Assembly: GCA_023664665.1 (NCBI GenBank)
Contig: JAMPEY010000016.1
Coordinates: forward strand, 1 to 64,000
From: Lachnoclostridium sp.
GTDB taxonomy: Bacteria > Bacillota > Clostridia > Lachnospirales > Lachnospiraceae
Length of the DNA stretch: 64,000 bases
Direction of reading: 5' to 3'
Shown here one piece after another: positions 8,418 to 16,714 of the stretch (positions are counted from its first letter, which is position 1; every line of letters starts with the position of its first letter). The notes under the pieces are model-generated. The model was not told the DNA's origin and searched no databases. It worked only from the letters and a program-made list of their open reading frames with translations. The position numbers and the translations under genes were made by a program.

Positions 8418-10139
8418 TCATTGCATTTCCTTAAGCAGCTTTTCTATTTCCTCCGAAGGCTGGGGTTTGCCCAGCAGATAACCCTGTATCACATCACAGC
8501 CGATATTGCTCAGATACCGCAGCTGTTCTTCCTGCTCCACGCCCTCGGCTATGGTTTCCAGCCCCAGCATACTCACCATATTAATAATGGACTCTGTGAT
8601 AATTCTGGTAGCCGAATCCGTAAGCACCGTGTCGATAAAGGACTTATCAATCTTTAGCGTATCGATGGGCAGCTTCTTTAAATATGACAAAGAAGAAAAT
8701 CCCGTCCCGAAATCATCCAGTGAAATGCGGATTCCGTACTCCCTAAGCTGCTTTAACTTATCGGACACTTCGTCAAAGTCATCAATCAGTATGCTTTCCG
8801 TAATCTCAAGCTCTATATCGGAGGGCTCTACCCGATATTTGCGAATCATCTTAAGAATGCCGTCCACAAAATCTTTTTTACTGTATTGAAGTGCGGAAAT
8901 ATTGATGGACATGGTAAAATGAATATCAAACTGCCTGCTCCATCTTGCATATTGTTCGATACTGCGCTCCACCACCCAATTTCCGATGGGGATGATCGCG
9001 CCGTTTTTCTCCGCTATGGGAATAAAAGTGGCAGGACTGATCATACCGTCCTCATTATCCCTCCAGCGAATCAATGCCTCCATTCCCCTAAGGCGCTTGC
9101 TGTCCGTATAATACTGCGGCTGGAAATGAAGCAGGAAATTGTTGTGGAATACCGCCTCTTTCAACTTATTTTCAATTTCAATATTGTGGAGAAATTCTTT
9201 CAGAATCGGGGTATCAAAGTATTGAACCGTATTTTTCCCCATCATCTTGCAGCGGAACATTACTATCTCCGCGCAGTTAATCAGTTCCAGAGCGGAGCTT
9301 GATGCCTCCGGATACTGTGCAATGCCGATGCTGACCGTAATCTTGAGACTCTGTCCGCTGCTCAGACGGAAAGGCTCACTAATGCGCTCCTGAATTTTCT
9401 TTTGGATGTATTCCACACTGTGCTCCCCTGTAGGCGCATACACCGCAATACAGAAAACATCGCTTTCCATACGGCACACGATTACATTTTCATCGCTGAA
9501 TTCCTTTAAAAAACATCCGAACTGCTGAATCAGTTCGTCCCCTACCACAAGCCCCATGCCGTCGCTGACTTTTTTAAAATCATCTATGTCAATCACCATG
9601 ACGCTTACGACATCTTCCTTCTCCGAAGCCCTACGCACAAATTCTCCCAACAGACGCACAAAGTTATTACGGTTGTAAAGCCCTGTGATTCCGTCATAGT
9701 ACGCCATATAGGACAACTCTTCGTTCTGAACCTTTAACCGGGTAATATTGTCAATGCTGACGATTTTATCCGTGGGACGCTTATTTTCATCATAAACAAT
9801 ATGTACCTGAAAACGCAGCCACGCCTTTTTATCCTTGGTATGGCACTCTACCGCGGCCGATTCCTGCATGGTCTTTTCCACAAACAAAGCGTCCCTCAGG
9901 GGAATGACATAAGTTTCATCCACCGAATCAAACAACTTTGGCAAATCCTTGCCGTTCTTTACATCAAAATCAAAAAAATCCTGCCACCTTCCCAGAGTCA
10001 TGACCTCATCCTTGTCAAAGGAATAGTACAAAAACGCATTGGCAGTATTGTCACAGACAAGCCGGTACATACGCTCCCTGACACTTAGTTTTTGATTCAT
10101 GGCTTTTAATAAGTCAAGCTGATAGTGTAATTCACCCAT
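8418..10139 (-). CDS. PAS-like/GGDEF/EAL cyclic-di-GMP protein with degenerate GGDEF
   Basis: 573 residues, no membrane helix. An N-terminal PAS-like sensor (about 20-135) is followed by a GGDEF domain (140-310) and an EAL domain (320-573). The GGDEF signature is replaced by MESDV (224-228), so cyclase activity is unlikely; such domains often bind GTP as regulators. The EAL side is intact: EAL at 354-356, DDFGTG at 475-480, plus LEITES and AEGVE, as expected for a phosphodiesterase that breaks down cyclic di-GMP. It is coupled to the ATPase gene downstream. It probably lowers c-di-GMP in response to a cytoplasmic signal. Confidence 0.9.
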   Translation of the reverse strand: MGELHYQLDLLKAMNQKLSVRERMYRLVCDNTANAFLYYSFDKDEVMTLGRWQDFFDFDVKNGKDLPKLFDSVDETYVIPLRDALFVEKTMQESAAVECHTKDKKAWLRFQVHIVYDENKRPTDKIVSIDNITRLKVQNEELSYMAYYDGITGLYNRNNFVRLLGEFVRRASEKEDVVSVMVIDIDDFKKVSDGMGLVVGDELIQQFGCFLKEFSDENVIVCRMESDVFCIAVYAPTGEHSVEYIQKKIQERISEPFRLSSGQSLKITVSIGIAQYPEASSSALELINCAEIVMFRCKMMGKNTVQYFDTPILKEFLHNIEIENKLKEAVFHNNFLLHFQPQYYTDSKRLRGMEALIRWRDNEDGMISPATFIPIAEKNGAIIPIGNWVVERSIEQYARWSRQFDIHFTMSINISALQYSKKDFVDGILKMIRKYRVEPSDIELEITESILIDDFDEVSDKLKQLREYGIRISLDDFGTGFSSLSYLKKLPIDTLKIDKSFIDTVLTDSATRIITESIINMVSMLGLETIAEGVEQEEQLRYLSNIGCDVIQGYLLGKPQPSEEIEKLLKEMQ

Positions 10140-10231
10140 ATAAAATCCTCATTTCCGCGCGGATTAAAGCGGCATTTATTCCCTTATCTGCGCATAACCC
10201 CTGCTTTTTGTGACTTTGCAAAACCCACACA

Positions 10232-11317
10232 TCATTTTGCACTGATATACCCCTGTGCCTTCAACAGCTCTGCGCAGAGAATTGCACCGCCTGCCGCGCC
10301 GCGGACTGTATTATGGGAAAGCCCTACAAACTTATAATCATATACCGTATCTTCCCTCAGGCGACCTACACTGATACCCATACCCCGCTCATAATTCACA
10401 TCCAAAGAAACCTGAGGCCTGTTCTCCTCTTCCAGATATTGAATAAACTGCTTCGGAGCGCTGGGAAGCCCCAATTCCTGAGGCGCCCCCTTAAAGGCGC
10501 GCAGCTTCTCGATCAACTGCTCTTTTGTGGGCTTCTTCTTAAACTTCACAAATACCGCCGCCGTATGTCCGTTCAGTATGGGCACGCGGATACACTGACA
10601 GGTGATGGCAGGAGACACAGCCGGAACAATAACGCCATCCTGAATGGTGCCCCAGATACGAAGGGGCTCCTTTTCGCTCTTCTCTTCCTCTCCGCCGATA
10701 TAAGGGATAATATTGCCCTCCATCTCCGGCCAATCCTTAAAAGTCTTTCCGGCTCCGGAAATCGCTTGATAAGTGGTAGCCACTACCTCCACAGGCTCAA
10801 ATTCCTTCCACGCCGTCAAAACCGGCGCATAACTCTGAATGGAACAGTTGGGCTTTACCGCCACAAAGCCCCTTTCGGTGCCCAGCCGTTTCTTCTGAAA
10901 TTCAATGACCTTCATATGTTCCGGGTTGATTTCCGGCACCACCATGGGTACATCCGGCGTCCATCTGTGGGCGCTGTTGTTGGAAACCACAGGAGTTTCC
11001 GTCTTTGCATAATCCTCTTCTATTTTCTTAATCTCTTCCTTCGTCATGTCAACTGCGCTGAACACAAAGTCAACTGAAGCGGCAACCTTCTCCACTTCCG
11101 TTACATCCATAACCACAATCTTTTTGACAGCTTCCGGCATAGGCGTATCCATTTTCCATCTGCCACCCACAGCCTCCTCATAGGTTTTTCCTGCAGAACG
11201 GGGACTTGCCGCAATGGTGGTCACTTCAAACCAGGGATGATTCTCAAGCAACGCAATAAATCTCTGACCTACCATGCCTGTTCCGCCTAAAATACCGACT
11301 TTTAATTTTTCGCTCAT
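10232..11317 (-). CDS. asd: Aspartate-semialdehyde dehydrogenase
   Basis: 361 residues. NADP-binding GGTGMVGQRF (11-20), catalytic Cys 158 in VKPNCSIQ, and TTYQAISGAGK match aspartate-semialdehyde dehydrogenase of the archaeal/fungal-type subclass. It reduces aspartyl phosphate to aspartate semialdehyde, the branch point to lysine/diaminopimelate, threonine and methionine. Start ATG 11317 follows GAGGAG. A small perfect hairpin, GACAGT-tttc-ACTGTC (11334-11349), sits in the short leader; no lysine riboswitch fits there. argH ends 76 bp upstream, so joint transcription is possible. Confidence 0.95.
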   Translation of the reverse strand: MSEKLKVGILGGTGMVGQRFIALLENHPWFEVTTIAASPRSAGKTYEEAVGGRWKMDTPMPEAVKKIVVMDVTEVEKVAASVDFVFSAVDMTKEEIKKIEEDYAKTETPVVSNNSAHRWTPDVPMVVPEINPEHMKVIEFQKKRLGTERGFVAVKPNCSIQSYAPVLTAWKEFEPVEVVATTYQAISGAGKTFKDWPEMEGNIIPYIGGEEEKSEKEPLRIWGTIQDGVIVPAVSPAITCQCIRVPILNGHTAAVFVKFKKKPTKEQLIEKLRAFKGAPQELGLPSAPKQFIQYLEEENRPQVSLDVNYERGMGISVGRLREDTVYDYKFVGLSHNTVRGAAGGAILCAELLKAQGYISAK

Positions 11318-11393
11318 AGCTTTCTCCTCTTACGACAGTTTTCACTGTCTGTTTTTTACACTGTTTTTATAGTAAATCAAATCATTCCGAAAG

Positions 11394-12818
11394 TCAAACG
11401 CTCCCACCGGCAATTCCCGAAGCTTCGGGAAGAAACATGCTCTCCTGCGCCAGATACTCCTTATGCTTCTCTATCACCTTTTTCATTGCCTCCGGTCCCG
11501 GCGCCCCCACGGTAAGCCGTTTCTCCACACAGGTCTTTAGGGAAACGGCATCATAGACATCCGGTCCGAATTTATCGCTGATTGCCTGCAGCTCCTCAAG
11601 GCTTAAGGCATCAATGGAAGTATCTTTTTCAATACAATAAAGAACCAGTTTTCCGATAATGCCGTGGGCATCCCTGAAAGGCACGCCCTTTCCCACCAGA
11701 TAATCCGCGGCATCCGTTGCATTGGCAAATCCGTTTACTGCGCTGCGCTCCATATTCTCCTTACAAAACTTCATAGTGCCCAGCATTCCCGTAAACAGAA
11801 TCAGACAATCCTTTACGGTATCCATGGCGTCAAACGCCACTTCCTTATCCTCCTGCATATCTTTATTATACGCCAGAGGAAGTCCCTTCATGGTAGTGAG
11901 CAAGGACATTAACGCGCCATATACACGCCCGGTCTTCCCTCTTACAAGCTCTGCGATATCCGGATTCTTTTTCTGAGGCATAATGCTGCTTCCCGTGGAA
12001 TAAGCATCGTCTATCTCTACAAACCGATATTCGTTGGAATTCCAAATGATGATTTCTTCACAAAAACGGCTCAAATGCATCATAATGGTGGAAAGCGCCG
12101 CCAGAAATTCAATCAGATAATCCCTGTCCGCAACGGAATCCATGCTGTTAAGCGTAGGACCCTCAAATCCTAACATGGACGCCGTATAATTCCTGTCTAA
12201 CGGATATGTGGTGCCTGCCAGCGCCCCCGCTCCCAAAGGACAGTAATTCATTCTGTGGAAAATATCGGACAGCCTCTGCCTGTCCCTCTTAAACATCTCA
12301 AAATAAGCCCCATAATGATGTGCCAGAGTAACGGGCTGCGCCTTTTGCAAATGGGTAAAGCCCGGCATATAGGTTTCCACATTCTGTTCCATGGTATCTA
12401 AAATAACCGCAAGTAATTCTTTTAATAATTCATCCGTCTCCACAACCCGCATTCTGGTGTAAAGCCGCATGTCCAATGCCACTTGGTCATTGCGGCTCCT
12501 GCCGGTGTGAAGTTTCTTTCCGGCGTCTCCGATTCTCTCTGTCAGCTTCGCCTCGACAAAGCTGTGAATATCCTCATAAGTCTCATCTATTGCAAGCCTG
12601 CCCTGTTCCACATCGTCACGGATGCCTGTCAGTCCTTTGACAATGGCATTCTTCTCCTCCATTGTGAGAATGCCCTGCTTTGCCAGCATGACCGCATGGA
12701 CCACGCTGCCCTCCACATCCTGTAAAAAAAGGCGTTTATCAAACCCGATGGATGCGTTGAAATCATATACTAACCTGTCGGTTTCCTTGGTAAATCTCCC
12801 GCCCCACAACTGTGCCAT
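11394..12818 (-). CDS. argH: Argininosuccinate lyase
   Basis: 474 residues from ATG 12818, selected over GTG 12830 because AAGGTGG sits eight bases before it and MAQLWGGRF is the family N-terminus. It shows TGRSRNDQVA (105-114) and the fumarase/lyase signature GSSIMPQKKNPD (276-287) containing the catalytic loop serine. It cleaves argininosuccinate to arginine and fumarate in the cytoplasm, the last step of arginine synthesis. argG is not next to it here, which is unusual but not rare in this group. Confidence 0.96.
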   Translation of the reverse strand: MAQLWGGRFTKETDRLVYDFNASIGFDKRLFLQDVEGSVVHAVMLAKQGILTMEEKNAIVKGLTGIRDDVEQGRLAIDETYEDIHSFVEAKLTERIGDAGKKLHTGRSRNDQVALDMRLYTRMRVVETDELLKELLAVILDTMEQNVETYMPGFTHLQKAQPVTLAHHYGAYFEMFKRDRQRLSDIFHRMNYCPLGAGALAGTTYPLDRNYTASMLGFEGPTLNSMDSVADRDYLIEFLAALSTIMMHLSRFCEEIIIWNSNEYRFVEIDDAYSTGSSIMPQKKNPDIAELVRGKTGRVYGALMSLLTTMKGLPLAYNKDMQEDKEVAFDAMDTVKDCLILFTGMLGTMKFCKENMERSAVNGFANATDAADYLVGKGVPFRDAHGIIGKLVLYCIEKDTSIDALSLEELQAISDKFGPDVYDAVSLKTCVEKRLTVGAPGPEAMKKVIEKHKEYLAQESMFLPEASGIAGGSV

Positions 12819-12922
12819 AAAAATTTCCACCTTACTTTTTTAGCTGTAAAATTAATAATATCATAAATATGGGATGATTGCAATATTGAGCTTGCAAAAA
12901 ATAGGCGTTCGCCCTCGCATGG

Positions 12923-13729
12923 CTAAACCGTTAAATCATAATAAAACAGATACTGCTGCAGCACCCCTGCATATCCTTTATATTTTTCAAAGGGAAATCC
13001 GTCCGGATATTGTTTTTCAAGCACTCTGTTGATATGTACATCCTTCGGGAACGCCTCTAACTGGTGCAGCCCGAACAGGCTGATGCAGTCCGCCACCTTG
13101 TCCCCCACTCCGCAAAGTTTTTTAAGTTCTCCCACAGAATGCGGATATTCCATGCCGCCGACTTTTTCCAAATCCACCTCACCCGTGGCAATGCTCTGTG
13201 CGCTCTGCTTCACATAACGGCTCCGATAACCCAGATTACAGGCGTATAATTCCTCCAAGGAAGCAGCCGCAAGACTTTCCGGCGTGGGAAAGGCATAATA
13301 AATCCGCCCCTCCTTTGTATGCAGCTCTTCCCCGTATCTTGTGCAGAGTAAATCAATGCACCTGCGAATCCGCTTGATATTGTTCTGCTGTGAAATAATA
13401 AAGCTGATTACCATCTCCCATGCATCCTGCTTTAAAATCCGGATGCCCTTACCGTAATCCGCCGCCTTTTGCAGATACAAATCCTTATCATCCGCCAGAG
13501 CAATGATTTTCCCATAATCCGTATTCAAATCAAAATATTCTTTCCATATCTGCTCAAATTCTTCTTCCGCGCAGTCAAAAAAGATTACATCCTCTTTCTG
13601 CATAAGCTCTAAATACCTGCCGTGTGCTGTCAGCCCATACCGCCCGCCGTTAAGCTCATTCATCCGGAAGCACTGCCCCGATTCGCTGATTTGCGCAAGG
13701 GAAAAATTGTTGTTTTTTATCTGTACCAT
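12923..13729 (-). CDS. ogg: 8-oxoguanine DNA glycosylase-type HhH-GPD protein
   Basis: 268 residues. An Ogg-type N-terminal beta domain (1-100) is followed by an all-helical HhH-GPD domain. The helix-hairpin-helix LKKLCGVGDKVADCI supplies the Schiff-base lysine Lys 211, and Asp 230 in FPKDVHI is the catalytic acid. IISQQNNIKRI is typical of the OGG1/AlkA branch. It should excise oxidised or alkylated purines, with lyase activity as in OGG1. No iron-sulfur cluster cysteines are present at the C-terminus. It appears monocistronic, with argH downstream after about 100 bp. Confidence 0.9.
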   Translation of the reverse strand: MVQIKNNNFSLAQISESGQCFRMNELNGGRYGLTAHGRYLELMQKEDVIFFDCAEEEFEQIWKEYFDLNTDYGKIIALADDKDLYLQKAADYGKGIRILKQDAWEMVISFIISQQNNIKRIRRCIDLLCTRYGEELHTKEGRIYYAFPTPESLAAASLEELYACNLGYRSRYVKQSAQSIATGEVDLEKVGGMEYPHSVGELKKLCGVGDKVADCISLFGLHQLEAFPKDVHINRVLEKQYPDGFPFEKYKGYAGVLQQYLFYYDLTV

Positions 13730-13793
13730 ACCACAATATTAACAAAAATCGTCGCTTGATTTACACTGTCGCAATTTCTCTTAATGATACAAA

Positions 13794-13826
13794 AAAATGG
13801 GAGCGCTGTCAATGCGCTCCCATTTT
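13794..13826 (-). terminator. Terminator of the sigma/anti-sigma operon
   Basis: GGGAGCGC and GCGCTCCC form a GC-rich stem flanked by complementary A/T stretches, starting just after the anti-sigma stop. On the minus strand it runs into seven Ts, a classic intrinsic terminator. The A-rich far side would allow weaker termination from the other direction. Confidence 0.9.
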
Positions 13827-13830
13827 GCCC

Positions 13831-15060
13831 TTACCGCAAATAACGGCTGACATCCTTTGGCACCCATGCCGCATGGGTCATGGTGCCGTCCTCATTTAAG
13901 GTAAAAGTCGTAATCACCAAATCCTCCATGCCGTTTTCACTTGAGCTGTATCCGTCAATATACGGCACACCCACTGTATAATTCTCAAAATTATAGTATT
14001 TTGAACTAAATACTCCGCTGCTTCCCTCAGTATCGGTTTCCTCCTTATCTGCATGATATGGCGGTATGACATAATTGCCGTTTTTGTCCATGCTTACCGT
14101 CTGCACCGTATGTTCCAGCCTCACGCAATACTCCGCAATATTCTCCGATGTCAGTTTATCCGCCCACTCCATGGCTTCTTTCGTCTTCCGGGGCATTTCG
14201 ATTTCATCTCCCTCATTTTCATTCTTTCCGGAAAGTCTATCGTCGATTTCATCAATCATCGCCTGCGCCTTAACCGGGTCTGCCAAAGAAGCATCCAGCT
14301 TCAGCTCAAACAACGCATTCAAGCCTTCATATTCCGTGTTTCGGGAAATGCTTCCATCCTCCTCATTGTAGTGATAGCAGAGATTATTGTAAAAAGCAGT
14401 GTCCGTAACGCATATATACAGCTTTCGGTCTGCGAAATAAGAAATATTATCGCATTCTATCAGACGGTAAAGCACGCCATCCTCCACAAACTCGCTGTAA
14501 TTTCCTGCCATGGTTACTATATTGTACCAATCGGGATTTAAACCCTCGATTAACGGTGACACGAAATAGTTTTCCTTTTCTGCATTGATTGCCGTGCCAT
14601 CCTCTCGCTCAATCATCACCACACAGTAACTTCTGTCGCTGTGAATCTCACCGTTTGAAACATGCGCCCCCTCGGACAAATCCTCCCCGGACACAAGCCC
14701 CAGCATGCTCACCTTATATCCGCCGCAGCTCTGACTTTCCGCCACTATACCGCTCCGTGTGTTTTCCGTATCCTCACCGGAATTTACGGACTGTTCCACA
14801 AAAGATTTCGCCACTTCCTGCTCTCCTAATCTGTCCGCCACATCCTCCGCGCTCAAATACTGCCATGCGGCAAATGCTGTAATGGAGCTGGCTGCCACAA
14901 GGGCTGCCGCAATCACGGCTGCGGAAGCCTTTTTATACTTTTTCTGTTTCATATTTTCCTTCTCCTTTACCTGTTCCATGATTTTCCGGTTTAAGATATC
15001 GCCGGGCTCCTCCTTGGGAGCAAGAACACATCGCAAAAGCTCATCCAAATCATTTTTCAT
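13831..15060 (-). CDS. Predicted membrane-bound anti-sigma factor
   Basis: 409 residues. A short cytoplasmic N-terminus (1-45, rich in Glu/Lys) precedes one membrane helix (about 46-66, ending AFAAW) and a large extracellular domain without a family I recognise. Its start overlaps the end of the ECF sigma gene by 11 bp and GGAGGG lies inside that gene, so the two are translationally coupled. Topology and position are those of a transmembrane anti-sigma factor that holds the sigma factor at the membrane until an outside signal arrives. No zinc-binding HxxxCxxC anti-sigma motif is seen; the call rests on context. Confidence 0.7.
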   Translation of the reverse strand: MKNDLDELLRCVLAPKEEPGDILNRKIMEQVKEKENMKQKKYKKASAAVIAAALVAASSITAFAAWQYLSAEDVADRLGEQEVAKSFVEQSVNSGEDTENTRSGIVAESQSCGGYKVSMLGLVSGEDLSEGAHVSNGEIHSDRSYCVVMIEREDGTAINAEKENYFVSPLIEGLNPDWYNIVTMAGNYSEFVEDGVLYRLIECDNISYFADRKLYICVTDTAFYNNLCYHYNEEDGSISRNTEYEGLNALFELKLDASLADPVKAQAMIDEIDDRLSGKNENEGDEIEMPRKTKEAMEWADKLTSENIAEYCVRLEHTVQTVSMDKNGNYVIPPYHADKEETDTEGSSGVFSSKYYNFENYTVGVPYIDGYSSSENGMEDLVITTFTLNEDGTMTHAAWVPKDVSRYLR

Positions 15061-15580
15061 TGAAAATACCCTCCAATTTCTTTTTCAAAAGCTGCCTCGC
15101 CTGATACAAACGGCTTTTTACGGTTCCCACCGGTATGTCCGCCGTCTCCGCAATCTGCGCCAGATTCAAATCCTGCATATAGTACAGAAGCACTACCGTT
15201 TTCATCTTTTCCGGCAGGGTGTTGACGGCATTCCACACCAGCATATCCCTCTCCTTCTCCAAAATTTTCTCTTCCGTAGCCGCTCTGTCGTCAGGAATAT
15301 ATTCCTTCCCCTCTTCGTCCAGATAATCCCTCGTGCCTGCAATGCGTTTTCTCCATGCAAACTTACGCTTCTTGTTTTTCCAAAGCTTTAAGGCAACGGA
15401 GAGGCAGTAGCTTTTCACATTACCCATGGCATCAATGATTTCCAGCTTTTCCACCACTTTCAGCCATGTATCCTGATACAGCTCCTCCGCGTCCTGTACA
15501 TCGGGGGCGAGATGCCTGCAAAAGGAATAAATATCCTTGCCGTATGCATCAATGCATTTTGCCAACTCTTGTCTCGTCAT
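15050..15580 (-). CDS. ECF-type RNA polymerase sigma factor
   Basis: 176 residues from ATG 15580, which has GGAG six bases upstream; TTG 15610 would add ten residues. Region 2 includes DAEELYQDTWLKVV; region 4 ends with a helix-turn-helix around LAQIAETADIPVGTVKSRLYQAR (split by the usual conserved Val-Gly-Thr-Val-Lys-Ser-Arg). Regions 1 and 3 are absent, as in sigma-70 group IV. It directs RNA polymerase to a stress regulon and is probably autoregulated and restrained by the overlapping anti-sigma gene. A terminator-like hairpin sits in its upstream region. Confidence 0.92.
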   Translation of the reverse strand: MTRQELAKCIDAYGKDIYSFCRHLAPDVQDAEELYQDTWLKVVEKLEIIDAMGNVKSYCLSVALKLWKNKKRKFAWRKRIAGTRDYLDEEGKEYIPDDRAATEEKILEKERDMLVWNAVNTLPEKMKTVVLLYYMQDLNLAQIAETADIPVGTVKSRLYQARQLLKKKLEGIFNEK

Positions 15581-15672
15581 GATTGTCTCCAGCTTCTTTG
15601 TACCTTCCAAAGATATCTTTGTGAAGGAGTATGTCCTTCACTTGTATATCGTAACAAAAATAAAAAAGGTTC

Positions 15673-15715
15673 AAAAAAATAACGCAGCGTGATATATTGC
15701 TCGTCACGCTGCGTT
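15673..15715 (-). terminator. Terminator-like hairpin upstream of the sigma gene
   Basis: AACGCAGCGTGA (15681-15692) and TCACGCTGCGTT (15704-15715) form a perfect 12-bp stem with an 11-base loop. On the minus strand it is followed by seven Ts, so it has the full form of an intrinsic terminator pointing toward the sigma gene about 90 bp away. No minus-strand gene ends upstream of it, so it is a candidate attenuator in the sigma operon leader, or a block on antisense transcription from the divergent protease region. Confidence 0.7.
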
Positions 15716-15753
15716 ATATGCTAATATGGTTCTTGTAAGGAGGCGGGATTATC

Positions 15754-16680
15754 ATGGGAAAAAATAAAATAAGCAGAAAGCAATTTGCAGTGTATATGAT
15801 AGCCGCATTTGGTTCGGCGTGGATTTTGGAAATGATAGGAAGTATTTTCGGCAACAACGGAAATCAAACGGTCTTTGGCGTTATTTTGGTAATTGCCATG
15901 TTCATGCCGTTTCTTGGCGTACTCATAGCAAGAATCCCGCTAAAAGGCATGGGATGGGTGCCGCATCTTAAAGGTAAAATCCGATATGTATTTTTTGCAC
16001 TCTGGATGCCGGCTTTACTAAGCATCCTTGGCGGCGTTTTGTTTTTTGCAATTTTCCCGGATGCATTTGATTCCGAATTTCTGACTATACATGGCATTTT
16101 AGAAGAGGCGGGAGCGTTGGAACAGTTTGAAGCACAAGGTTTAACGATACCGATGTATCTACTGGTTACCGGCATTCAGGCGGTTACATTTGCGCCGTTT
16201 CTCAATATGTTTGCCGCTTTGGGAGAAGAGATCGGTTGGAGAGGCGCTATGTATCCCTATCTGAAGGAGAGCCTCGGCGTCACCAAGGGTCGTATCGCAG
16301 GCGGTGCAATCTGGGGCGCCTGGCACTGGCCTGCCATGATTTTTGCCGGCTATGAGTATGGTAAAGAATATATCGGTGCACCGGTACTCGGACCGGTTGT
16401 ATTCTGTATCTGTACCGTTATGATGGGTATTCTATTGGATTATGTATACGAAAAGACAGAGACCATCTGGCTGCCATCCCTGATGCATGGCGCTATCAAT
16501 GCATTTACTTACCTTCCATATCTGACAAAACCCGAATATGCAGACAAGGCAATCCTCGGTCCGGCATATATCGGCATCATCAGTATGATTCCCATGATGA
16601 TTACGGCAGTCATTATTTGTATAAAGAAAAGTCCTTCTCCATCCGGGATTAAAGGCATAAAAAATGAGGCGCAAAAATAA
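15754..16680 (+). CDS. CPBP family intramembrane metalloprotease (CAAX protease/Abi type)
   Basis: 308 residues with about eight membrane helices. The three CPBP motifs are present: GEEIGWRG (158-159 Glu-Glu and Arg 163), HWP (191-193) and MHGAINAF near 246, supplying the metal ligands of this glutamate/histidine protease fold. Members process prenylated or bacteriocin-like peptides or act in self-immunity; the substrate here is unknown. Start ATG follows TAAGGAGG by about nine bases. It is one of only three plus-strand genes and is transcribed away from the sigma/anti-sigma pair. Regulation by that sigma factor is possible but unsupported. Confidence 0.9.
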   Translation: MGKNKISRKQFAVYMIAAFGSAWILEMIGSIFGNNGNQTVFGVILVIAMFMPFLGVLIARIPLKGMGWVPHLKGKIRYVFFALWMPALLSILGGVLFFAIFPDAFDSEFLTIHGILEEAGALEQFEAQGLTIPMYLLVTGIQAVTFAPFLNMFAALGEEIGWRGAMYPYLKESLGVTKGRIAGGAIWGAWHWPAMIFAGYEYGKEYIGAPVLGPVVFCICTVMMGILLDYVYEKTETIWLPSLMHGAINAFTYLPYLTKPEYADKAILGPAYIGIISMIPMMITAVIICIKKSPSPSGIKGIKNEAQK

Positions 16681-16684
16681 GCAA

Positions 16685-16711
16685 AATTCCCTGCCGTTAA
16701 GGCAGGGAATT
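16685..16711. terminator. Terminator between convergent genes
   Basis: AATTCCCTGCC (16685-16695) pairs with GGCAGGGAATT (16701-16711) around a five-base loop. It separates the plus-strand protease gene from the convergent transpeptidase gene and has T-rich flanks on both strands, so it can serve both. Confidence 0.85.
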
Positions 16712-16714
16712 CTT

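Noticed and set aside
10313..11077. A 254-codon open frame on plus across asd
   Set aside because: Shadow of asd; no family similarity visible.
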